Assembly (NCBI GenBank): GCA_013823135.1
Contig: PNLP01000028.1
Coordinates: 1 to 64,000 of the forward strand
Direction: 5' to 3'
Source of the DNA: Planctomycetaceae bacterium
GTDB lineage: Bacteria; Planctomycetota; Planctomycetia; Gemmatales; Gemmataceae
Length of the DNA stretch: 64,000 nt
Every line of letters starts with the position of its first letter. The stretch's first letter is position 1. The notes beneath the pieces were generated by a model. It searched no databases. It saw only the letters and a list, made by a program, of their open reading frames with translations, and was not told the DNA's origin. Of the stretch, positions 51,078-59,800 are shown in pieces. Position numbers and translations under genes: made by a program.

Positions 51078-52091
51078 GTGCGGGTTGTCGCTCTGGTCGA
51101 ATCCGTTGACCACGTCTGCTGCCGCTACCGGGTGGCAGCGTTCCGGAACGCCCTCGCGGCTCATGGCCACTCCCTCGACATCCGCCCCCTGCCCCTCACC
51201 ACCTTCGGCCGCCTCGGCATCGGGCGAGACTTCACCGCCGATGCCGTCATCATTCAGCGAAAACTCCTCCCGTCGTGGGCAATCGCCCTGCTCCGCCGGC
51301 GTGTTCCTCGCCTGATCTTCGACTTCGACGACGCAGTCTGGCTCCGCGATTCGTACTCACCGCGTGGCTTCCACGACCCCAGGCGAACCCGCCGATTCCG
51401 GGCGACCGTTTCCGCGTGCGATCTGGTCATCGCCGGCAACGAGTTCCTGGCTGAAGCCGCGAGAACCTTCACCTCCCCGGATCGGGTTGTCGTAATCCCG
51501 ACATGCGTCGAGCCCAGCCACTACCCGGTCGCGACTCACGAGCCACGAAGCGGCCTGCAACTCGTCTGGGTCGGATCACGAAGCACACTCCGCGGTCTGG
51601 AGCAGTTCACCCCGACGCTCTCGGCCATTGGCCGCGCCGTTCCGGGTGTGCGGTTGAAACTCATTTGCGACAAGTTCCTGCAAATCCCCGATCTCCCCGT
51701 CGATGAATGTGTCTGGCGTGAAGACACGGAAGCCGCCGAGATCGCGGCCGCGGATGTGGGAATCGGCTGGGTGCCGGACGACCCATGGAGTCACGGCAAG
51801 TGCGGGTTGAAGGTGATTCAATATCAGGCCGCAGGGTTGCCCGTGATCGCCAATCCCGTCGGCGTACAGACCGAAATGGTTCGCGACGAGGAAACCGGTC
51901 ACCTCGCAACTTCCACCGAGGAGTGGGTGGCCGCAGTCTCTCGTTTGGCGAATGATGCCCGACTCCGGCAACAGTTGGGGAGTGCCGGTCGGCGACAGGT
52001 TCACGAACGGTACAGCGTGGCGGCGGGTGGTCGAGGGTGGTTCGCCGCGCTCCACCGGTTGCGAGTTGAGTCGTTACGGAAATCGGGGTAA
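51078..52091 (+). CDS. Glycosyltransferase of the GT4 type
   Basis: A 337-residue protein. The N-terminal half has HVCCRYRVAAFRNALAAHGH and FDFDDAVWL. The second half has a GT-B nucleotide-sugar fold with LVWVGSRSTLRG, VGIGWVPDDPW, and the acidic loop of the usual E-x7-E region (KVIQYQAAGLPVIANPVG). GTG 51078 is chosen because AAGGAGG lies 8 bases upstream. Its stop is 4 bases before the next ATG, so it forms a pair with the tandem kinase. Confidence 0.88.
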   Translation: MRVVALVESVDHVCCRYRVAAFRNALAAHGHSLDIRPLPLTTFGRLGIGRDFTADAVIIQRKLLPSWAIALLRRRVPRLIFDFDDAVWLRDSYSPRGFHDPRRTRRFRATVSACDLVIAGNEFLAEAARTFTSPDRVVVIPTCVEPSHYPVATHEPRSGLQLVWVGSRSTLRGLEQFTPTLSAIGRAVPGVRLKLICDKFLQIPDLPVDECVWREDTEAAEIAAADVGIGWVPDDPWSHGKCGLKVIQYQAAGLPVIANPVGVQTEMVRDEETGHLATSTEEWVAAVSRLANDARLRQQLGSAGRRQVHERYSVAAGGRGWFAALHRLRVESLRKSG

Positions 52092-52095
52092 TTCG

Positions 52096-53787
52096 ATGCT
52101 GGGCGATCTGCTCCACAAACTCGCAACGCTCACTCGCCCGACTGGCCTTCCGGTCGTGTGGACCGATCGTCATGTCTGGCACGTCGCCCCGGCGGGGATG
52201 AATCTGTTCGGTCCGGCCGGTCCGCAACTGAATCACTGGATCACCCACAACATCGCAGTGGTCGTGAAGTCGAACCCGGCCCGCACCGTGTACCGCGTCG
52301 AACTTCCCGACGACACGATCTACGTCAAGCACTGCCGCATCACGGGACCGCGAGCGTGGGGTCGCGAACTCATCCGCCCACCGAAAGCCCGCCTGGAGTT
52401 CGACAACGCCGTCACTTTGCGAATGCGGGGAGTCCCCGCGGTCGAACCACTCGCGTGGGGGTCGACCGGTTCACGCTGGCCCGGCGAGAGTTTCCTCATC
52501 ACCCGTGGGATCGCCGCGATCCCATTTCTGGATTACCTCCAGGGTGAATTCGCTGCGCTGTCGCCCGACGAACAGGTGGTCACGGGCCGGCAAATCACTC
52601 TCGCGCTGGCCGACTTCTTCGCACGGCTCCACGATGCGGGCGTCGCACACCCAGATCCGCATCCTGGCAACCTGCTTATGGAAATGCTGCCGTGCCGCAT
52701 CCCGCGGTTCACGCTGATCGACCTCCATGACGTACGAGTCGGGACACCCCTTTCGTGGGTCAAAAGCCGCGACAACCTCACCCTGTTCAATCGCTACTTT
52801 CAAATGCGGACCGCCCGCACCGAGCGGGCACGCTTCTGGCACCAATACCGCCGTTCCCGTGCGTCGCTCCCGCTTCCCCTCGTGGGCGAAATTCACTCTC
52901 AGGCGAAGGAAGTGGAAGACGGAACGAACGTCTCGAACTTGCGTCTGTGGTCCAAGCGAGAGGGGCGCTGGCTCGGGTCGAACCGCACACTCCGGAAAGT
53001 GAAACGCGGCCACGTGCGTGGGCTCGCCGTGCGGGACATCCCCGAGTTCACGCTTCGCGCATTGCTCGAAGACCCCGACGCGGTGTTCGCACGCCCCGAC
53101 ACTCGCATCCTCAAGGACAGTAAGACTTCCACCGTTGCCGCGTTCTCGCTCCCAACGCCAACGGGCCCCATGCCCGTCATTCTGAAGCGCGTGAACGTTC
53201 GGTCGTGGGCCGAACCGCTGAAGAACCTGTTCCGTCGCTCGGCGATCATTCGTTCCTGGGTGAACGGGCACACGCTCCGCGATCGCGGGATACCGACACC
53301 TCGACCGCTGGCCGCCTTCCACCGTTACCGCAACGGATTACCCGCAGAAGGCTACATCCTCACCGATCTGGTCCCCGATGCCGTGCAATTGGATGTCGCC
53401 GGGAAAACCGGGGTCAGTCGTGCCGTGTGGTTCAGACTGGCTCGCATCCTCCGCGCGATGCACGACCGCGGGGTCTCTCACCGCGACCTGAAGGCACCGA
53501 ACATCTTGCTTTCAGGCGAACGCGAGCCCGTTCTGATTGATCTCGTCGGAGTGCGGACCGGGGTGAACCTGACCGTTGAACGCCGAGCCAAGGAACTCAC
53601 CCGGCTGTGCGTCAGCTTCTTGAGCAACCCCACCGTCACGCACACCGACCGGTTGCGCTTCTTGCTTGCGTACCTGGCTGCCGGCACCGCACTTCAGGTG
53701 GGCTGGAAAAGCTGGTGGGAGTTGGTATCTCGTGCGACCGCCGAGAAGGTGGCGAGAAACCACCGGGTGGGTCGGGCGCTGAGTTAG
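52096..53787 (+). CDS. Tandem WaaP/UbiB-like kinase
   Basis: A 563-residue cytoplasmic protein with two kinase-like domains. The first (about 1-270) has its catalytic loop as HPDPHPGN (His185, Asp187, Asn192), like the UbiB/ABC1 type, and LIDLHDVRVG as the metal loop. The second (about 300-550) has HRDLKAPN (His462, Asp464, Asn469) and LIDLVGVRTG, like lipopolysaccharide core (WaaP/Kdo) kinases. The pairing with a GT4 enzyme, 4 bases upstream, suggests phosphorylation of a lipid-linked glycan. Two active-looking sites in one chain are rare. Confidence 0.85.
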   Translation: MLGDLLHKLATLTRPTGLPVVWTDRHVWHVAPAGMNLFGPAGPQLNHWITHNIAVVVKSNPARTVYRVELPDDTIYVKHCRITGPRAWGRELIRPPKARLEFDNAVTLRMRGVPAVEPLAWGSTGSRWPGESFLITRGIAAIPFLDYLQGEFAALSPDEQVVTGRQITLALADFFARLHDAGVAHPDPHPGNLLMEMLPCRIPRFTLIDLHDVRVGTPLSWVKSRDNLTLFNRYFQMRTARTERARFWHQYRRSRASLPLPLVGEIHSQAKEVEDGTNVSNLRLWSKREGRWLGSNRTLRKVKRGHVRGLAVRDIPEFTLRALLEDPDAVFARPDTRILKDSKTSTVAAFSLPTPTGPMPVILKRVNVRSWAEPLKNLFRRSAIIRSWVNGHTLRDRGIPTPRPLAAFHRYRNGLPAEGYILTDLVPDAVQLDVAGKTGVSRAVWFRLARILRAMHDRGVSHRDLKAPNILLSGEREPVLIDLVGVRTGVNLTVERRAKELTRLCVSFLSNPTVTHTDRLRFLLAYLAAGTALQVGWKSWWELVSRATAEKVARNHRVGRALS

Positions 53788-53904
53788 TCAATCGCCTGTC
53801 AAACCCTCATTCTCGGCACAATTGTGAAGTGCTGCGCATCCGGCAGCCGAAGTAACACCGGTACGCCTGATGTCGGGCGGGATTCCGGCCCCGGGGCTGA
53901 GCGC

Positions 53905-54816
53905 ATGCCGTTCCCACAGCAGCGAACCCGAGCCGTCGTTCTGGCCCTCACAACGGGGCTGTTCGGCCTCCACGCCGGGTGCGAGACGATCCACCCGGAT
54001 CGGCCGTCAGAGCCGATTGCGCGGTCTGCCGATCCCACGCCGCCACCCGCAGTCACCCATCCAACACTGCCGGGCAAGCACGCTACCCGCCGGGGTTGCT
54101 GCGTGTTCTACCACGATTTCGAGCTGAACACGGACGATCCGCTGTTCGCTGAACCAGAAAACCTGCCGGATCAGGTGTACGGCGAGCTTCGACTACCGCC
54201 AGGAAACGCCGTCGTGCAGGTGTTCCTGTTCGACACTCAGGAGCGGTACGAGCGGTACATGTTCGACGCGAAGACCGGCCGCTACAAGAACCAGCCGGCC
54301 CGCCGGGCGTACTTCTTCGCGGAACCGCGGATTGGCGGGGGCGAAGAACTCAAAATCTACACCTGGATGGGCGACCATCTCCGCACCGACCTGCGCCACG
54401 AACTGACGCACGCCCTGCTCAACGGCGTGTTGAAGAACGTGCCCCTGTGGCTCGACGAGGGTCTCGCCGGGTACTTCGAGTTGCCCCCAAGCAGCGACGG
54501 AGTGAACCCGCAACACCTTGACACCCTGCGCCGCGGGCCGTTCATGCCGGACCTCGCACGCCTGGAGAAGTTCGACCAGGTGAAGCAGATGGAAAAGCCC
54601 GAATATCGCGAGGCATGGGCGTGGGTTCATTTCATGCTGCGGAGTAGCCCGGCCACGCGACAGGTTTTGCTGGGGCATTTGCAGGCGCTTCGCACGAACC
54701 CGAACCCCGGCCCGCTGCTGCCGAAACTGCGTGAAGCGACTACGAATCCGGATCAGGCTCTCGCGGATCACCTTACCGGTATAGAGTATCCTCATAGCCG
54801 GCCCCAACCGAAGTGA
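53905..54816 (+). CDS. Exported HExxH metallopeptidase-like lipoprotein
   Basis: A 303-residue protein with a lipoprotein signal ending LHAGC (Cys26). The zinc site is HELTH (His165, Glu166, His169), followed by LDEGLAGYFE with Glu185 as the third ligand, so it is a gluzincin. It resembles the DUF1570 group of planctomycete peptidases. ATG 53905 is chosen because the lipoprotein signal begins there; the longer frame to 53824 is less likely. Substrate unknown. Confidence 0.82.
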   Translation: MPFPQQRTRAVVLALTTGLFGLHAGCETIHPDRPSEPIARSADPTPPPAVTHPTLPGKHATRRGCCVFYHDFELNTDDPLFAEPENLPDQVYGELRLPPGNAVVQVFLFDTQERYERYMFDAKTGRYKNQPARRAYFFAEPRIGGGEELKIYTWMGDHLRTDLRHELTHALLNGVLKNVPLWLDEGLAGYFELPPSSDGVNPQHLDTLRRGPFMPDLARLEKFDQVKQMEKPEYREAWAWVHFMLRSSPATRQVLLGHLQALRTNPNPGPLLPKLREATTNPDQALADHLTGIEYPHSRPQPK

Positions 54817-54850
54817 GCCGGCGGGATTACTCACAAGAGGCACCGCGAGC

Positions 54851-55489
54851 ATGGCGAACATCCTGCTCGGAGCGACCGGGAGCGTTGCGGCGGTTCGCGT
54901 TCCCGCACTGTTCGAGGCATTGGTCGCAGCCGGCCATGCCGTTAAGGTCGTCGCCACCGATGCCGCCACGTACTTCTTCGACCCCGCAAGCCTCGGCGAA
55001 CACCTGGTTCGCGATGCGGACGAATGGCCCGGCCGCGAAGCGGGCCATCGTTACGAACGCGGCGATACCGTTCTTCACATCGAACTGCGGAAATGGGCTG
55101 ATGCGTTCGTCATCGCCCCGCTCGACGCGAACACCCTGGCGAAACTCGCGGTTGGCCTCTGCGATAACTGCCTGACGTGCGTGTGGCGAGCGTGGGATCT
55201 CGCCAGGCCGGTCGTGCTGGCACCGGCGATGAACACGCTCATGTGGCAGCACCCGTTCACGCGCCGTCATCTGAAGGCCATCGCCGCCGACGCCGGAGCC
55301 GCACACATTCCCATGCACCTGAACGATCAGCAACTCATCGCGCAGATGAACGACCGCAGCAAGACGCTCCGGATCGTGTCGCCTATCTCGAAAACGCTGG
55401 CTTGCGGTGATGTGGGCGTTGGTGGATTGGCCGAGGTCGCCGACATCGTCACCGCCGTGGGCGAGATCCTGGATAAGGTGAAAGGGTGA
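54851..55489 (+). CDS. coaC: Phosphopantothenoylcysteine decarboxylase (CoaC-type flavoprotein)
   Basis: A 212-residue flavoprotein of the HFCD family. It shows ILLGATGSVAAVRVP, the LDANTLAKLAVGLCDNCLTCVWRAW loop, the signature APAMNTLMWQHP, and the substrate clamp ACGDVGVGGLAE. It makes 4'-phosphopantetheine in coenzyme A synthesis. No CoaB domain is fused, so the synthetase must be elsewhere. The start has a GAGGCACC sequence upstream. Confidence 0.9.
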   Translation: MANILLGATGSVAAVRVPALFEALVAAGHAVKVVATDAATYFFDPASLGEHLVRDADEWPGREAGHRYERGDTVLHIELRKWADAFVIAPLDANTLAKLAVGLCDNCLTCVWRAWDLARPVVLAPAMNTLMWQHPFTRRHLKAIAADAGAAHIPMHLNDQQLIAQMNDRSKTLRIVSPISKTLACGDVGVGGLAEVADIVTAVGEILDKVKG

Positions 55490-55501
55490 TGCGGTTCGGA
55501 T

Positions 55502-55555
55502 GCGAAGCCGCAAGCGGCTTCGGGGAGGGCTCACGAAAGCCGCTTGCGGCTTCGC
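55502..55555. repeat. Palindromic element C, copy 2
   Basis: Arms 55502-55520 and 55537-55555 are perfect 19-bp inverse complements with a 16-base loop. It shares its core with the element at 9522. It lies 13 bases after the coaC stop. Confidence 0.85.
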
Positions 55556-55707
55556 GGGACCCCTTCGCACAACCGAACTCAGGGGTCTGTATGAAATTTG
55601 CACACCCGCCATTTCCGGCACTGTTCACCATCCGTAGCATTTCATCGCTCCCCTCGCTGGCTGCCGACATCCGGCATGTTCACGCGGGGGGTCTCGGAGG
55701 ATTCGGG

Positions 55708-56073
55708 ATGAAGGCTGTTTGCGTTGCGATGCTGGGCGTGGTGATGGTGGCTTTTGCTGGTAATGCGAAGGCTGAAGAAGCCAGCGCCAAGAAGTTGGTC
55801 GGCGTGTGGGTTCTCAGCAAGGCCGGCGGCAACCTGCCCGAAGGCAGCACCGTCGAGTTCACCAAGGACGGCAAACTCGCCGTCGTCGTGAAGGCCGACA
55901 AGGAAATCAAGCTCGAAGGAACGTACAAGGTCGAGAAGGACAAGCTGATGGTCAAGGTGAAGCTGGGCGAAGAAGTCTCGGAAGAAACGATGACCATCAA
56001 GAAGTTGACCGACGACGTTCTCGAAACCGAGGACAAGGATAAGAAGATCGACACGTTCAAAAAGAAGAAGTGA
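55708..56073 (+). CDS. Small exported protein, TIGR03066-like (paralogue 1)
   Basis: A 121-residue protein with a signal peptide (LGVVMVAFAGNAKA). A beta-rich lipocalin-like domain follows: LVGVWVLSK, GSTVEFTKDGKL, EGTYKVEKDKL, and the ending DTFKKKK. The pattern matches what I know as the Gemmata paralogous family TIGR03066; function is unknown. GGAGG lies 8 bases before the ATG. The paralogue follows 139 bases later. Confidence 0.85.
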   Translation: MKAVCVAMLGVVMVAFAGNAKAEEASAKKLVGVWVLSKAGGNLPEGSTVEFTKDGKLAVVVKADKEIKLEGTYKVEKDKLMVKVKLGEEVSEETMTIKKLTDDVLETEDKDKKIDTFKKKK

Positions 56074-56092
56074 CCGGAACACGAATAGCCCT

Positions 56093-56124
56093 GCCCGCCC
56101 CCACCAAGGGCGGGCTTTTTTATT
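56093..56124 (+). terminator. Intrinsic terminator between the two paralogues
   Basis: Arms 56093-56100 and 56108-56115 (8 bp, 7-base loop) are followed by TTTTTTATTT. It shows the two paralogues have separate transcription units. Confidence 0.93.
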
Positions 56125-56211
56125 TCCCCCACGTTCGTAGCATCACTCGGCGACCCGTGTTGGGCTGACGACATCCGGCATGCCTATGGCGGGGTTCTCG
56201 GAGGATTCGGG

Positions 56212-56580
56212 ATGAAGGCCGTGTGTACCGCGGTATTGGGCGTGGTTCTGGTGGCGTTCGCGGGAACCGCGAAGGCTCAGGACGACAACGCCAAGAAACT
56301 CGTCGGCGTGTGGGTCGTGGACAAGGCCAGCGGCGATCTGCCTGCGGGCAGCACCGTCGAGTTCACCAAGGAAGGCAAGATCGCTGCCGTCATCAAGGCC
56401 GACGGTAAGGAAATCAAGTTCGAGGGAACCTACAAGCTCGACAAGGATAAGCTCAACGTCGAACTGAAGGTCGAGAGCGAAACCATCAAGGAAACCGTGA
56501 CCATCAAGAAGTTGACCGACGACGTTCTCGAACTCGAAGACAAGGACAAGAAGGTAGACACGTTCAAGAAAAAGAAGTGA
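56212..56580 (+). CDS. Small exported protein, TIGR03066-like (paralogue 2)
   Basis: A 122-residue protein clearly related to the gene before it: signal peptide, LVGVWVVDKASG, STVEFTKEGKI, FEGTYKLDKDKL, and TIKKLTDDVLE, with the ending TFKKKK. About 75 bases upstream of the start are also conserved between the two copies. GGAGG lies 8 bases before the ATG. A hairpin follows the stop. Confidence 0.87.
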   Translation: MKAVCTAVLGVVLVAFAGTAKAQDDNAKKLVGVWVVDKASGDLPAGSTVEFTKEGKIAAVIKADGKEIKFEGTYKLDKDKLNVELKVESETIKETVTIKKLTDDVLELEDKDKKVDTFKKKK

Positions 56581-56589
56581 TGTCGGCCG

Positions 56590-56622
56590 AGGAAGGCGTC
56601 GCATTCATGGCGACGCCTTCCT
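56590..56622 (+). terminator. Hairpin after the second paralogue
   Basis: Arms 56590-56602 and 56610-56622 (13 bp) with a 7-base loop. The following sequence is only weakly T-rich. Confidence 0.7.
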
Positions 56623-56818
56623 GTATCAACTCGAATACTCACCAGATGTTCGCGACGGCACCGAACAAAGCACATCCCGGTTGCCGTAGAATACCCAGAC
56701 CATGCCAGTCGCGAAGATGAAAAATTCCTCACGCTCGAAACACTCGCCGCCAACGAGGGTTTGATCAGACTGACCGCTCAAGGTCGCGTCGTGAGATTTT
56801 TCGCAAGGTCAATCTGCA

Positions 56819-59800
56819 ATGCCGCAAGGTGTGTCCTCCCCACGCCAGTATGGAACTATTGTTTCGCGAGATGGGTTAAACGAAGAACCACGGTTGCTCC
56901 ACGAGTTCTTCGCCCGAGCGGCCACATTGTGGCCGGAGAACATCGCGGTCGATGTTCCCCCTTCAACCGCGCAACCTTTTCGCCGAACGATTACCTACGC
57001 GGAACTTGGCCGCCAGACCGACGTGCTGGCCGCGTACCTGCGTGAGTTCGTGACCCGCGAGTGCGTCGTTGCGATTCTGTTGCCCCGAAACTCGGAACAC
57101 ATCTACCTTGCCCAACTCGCGGTCCTGAAGGCCGGAGCCGCCTACGTCTGCATCGATCCGTCGTTCCCGGATGCCCAGGTGGGCACCATACTCACGGACG
57201 CGTCCCCGGTCGCTGTCTTAACGGATGCGACGGGTGTCACGCGAGTGCGGGCGACCGACCACACGCAAACGTGTGTCATGGATGTGGTCGGCTGGCTGGC
57301 AAGACTCGACTCCCGCGTTGCGAATCTTGGCCCCGCGGACTGGCTCACGCCGCACAGTCTTGCGTACCTGATCTACACCTCGGGCACAACGGGCCGGCCC
57401 AAGGGCGTAATGATCGAACACGCCGCCATCGCCAACCTCATGCGTGGCGACCTCATAACATTCCCCTGCAAGCCCGAGGATCGCGTCGGTCAGAATTCCT
57501 CCTGCGCTTACGATTCCAGCGTCGAGGAAATCTGGATGGCGTTCGCGGCCGGGGCCACCCTCGTCGTGATGGACGACGAAACCACTCGCCTCGGGCCAGA
57601 CCTTGTCGCGTGGCTACATCGTGAAGGAGTCACAGTCTTCTCGCCACCTCCAACGCTCCTTCGGGCGTGCGGGGGTGATATCGAACACTCTCTCCCCGAT
57701 CTCGAACGCATTCATGTTGGCGGCGAACCCCTCCCGCGAGACGTGGCCGACCGCTGGGCACCCGGTCGAACGCTGGTCAACGATTACGGCCCGACCGAAT
57801 GCGCGGTCGTAGCACTCCGAAGCGTGATCCGCGCCGGCGACCCGATCACAATTGGCCGCCCTGTGCCGGGAATTCACGCTTGCGTGTTGAACAGTCAGTT
57901 AGAAGAAGTGCCCGACGGGGAAACCGGCGAGCTTTGTCTCAGTGGTGCGGGGTTGGCTCGAGGCTACCTCAAGGATCCGGAACTCACGGCCCGCAAGTTC
58001 CCCGTACACCCGCGACTGGGGCGAATCTACCGGACTGGCGACCTCGTTCACCGCGACGCCGAGGGCAACTACTACTGCCACGGCCGCATCGACACGCAGG
58101 TCAAGATTCGCGGTTACCGCATCGAGTTGGAAGCGATCGAGTCTCGCCTCACGACATGCGAAGGAGTGCGTGAGGCCGCCTGCCGCGTGCAGGGCGAGGG
58201 ATCACAGCAGCAGATCGTCGCATTCATCGTCGCCAACGATCCCGCCCACCCACCGCACTTCGACGATCTCAAGGCCGCCGTCCGCAAGCAACTCCCCGAG
58301 TACATGGTCCCCGCGCACTTTGGCGTGCTCGCATCACTCCCCCTTGCGGTCAGTGGCAAGTTGAACCGGCGGGCTCTGCCAACGCTGGAAATCCACGCTC
58401 CCCTGCCACACGGGCACATCCTCGAACCCCGCAACGAGTCCGAACACCAGATCGCGACAGCAGTTCGACGAGTCCTGAATCTGAGTGACACGATCTCGGT
58501 GGATCACGATTTCTTCAACGACCTCGGTGGCGATTCTCTCCGAGCAGCGGTCCTGATCTCAACGCTTCGCGACGACCCCACGACCGCATCGCTGACCGTG
58601 CGTGATCTGTATGAGACTCGCACGATCGCGGGGCTCGCGAAACGGATCACTCCTCGTGTTGCGCCTCATGCACCCCCGACGCAAGCGGAACGGCCAATCG
58701 GTCACCCGATACTTGCGACATTGATTCAAAGTGCCTGGCTCCTGATCGGCCTCATCCTCGCGGGTCCGTTCGTGTATCTCGTGGCCGTGGAAGCAGTCCC
58801 CGACCTGACGCAGAGCCTCGGGCTCGTGCCATTTTTACTGCTGTCGCCGCTGATGTATCTCGGTTCGATGTTCCTGTACACCGTCGCGGCCGTTCTGTTC
58901 ACAGTGTGCCTCAAGAAGCTCCTGATCGGCCGCTACCAGCCTTGCCGCGAGCCCGTGTGGGGCGGCTTCTACATCCGCAACTGGATCGTGCGGCAAGCAG
59001 CGGGGATGATACCGTGGACAACGCTTGAAGGAACGGTGTTCAAGAACAGCGTGCTCCGGATGCTCGGTGCGAGAATCGGTGCCCGCGTCCACATCCATCG
59101 TGGGGTGGACATGAACCAGGGTGGTTGGGATCTTCTCGAAATCGGCGACGATGTCACACTTTCACAAGAGGCCGGAGTCCGCATCGTCGAGCTGGAAGCA
59201 GGGCAAATCGTCGTTGCGCCGGTCTCGCTGGGCAACGGTTGCACGCTCGACGTGCGAGCCGGGGTGGCCGGGAACACCCGGGTTGAACCAGACGGCTACC
59301 TCACTCCGTTGTCGTTCCTCACGAGCGGTTCCACTCTCCCGCGAGGCGAACGCTGGGAAGGCGTCCCCGCGGTACCGGCCGGGCGTGCCCCGAACCGCCC
59401 AGCGATTCCCTCCGGTCAGCGAGAACTTTCACCCGCCGTCCACGGTCTGGCCATGTTGCTCGGGCGGGTGCTGGTCGCTGCGTTCGTCGCAACGCCGCTC
59501 ATCATGCTCGGCCTGCTCGTGGCTTTCACCTACGGCATCGATGCTCACAGCGCGATTGCGTGGGTGATGCATCCCGCTCTGACGGCCAACGAGATCATGC
59601 TCGGGGTCAGCCTGATTGTCCTCACTGTGCCGTTGATGCTCGTGTCGCAGTGTCTGGCACTTCGTATCCTGGGCCGCGTCCCCGAGGGTGTTATCAGTCG
59701 TTGGAGCGTTGCGTACATCCGGGTATGGCTCAAGACCGGGATCATGAACTCGGCGAATTCCTGGCTGAGTGGAACGCTCCTCTGGCGAGTCTGGCTCCGC

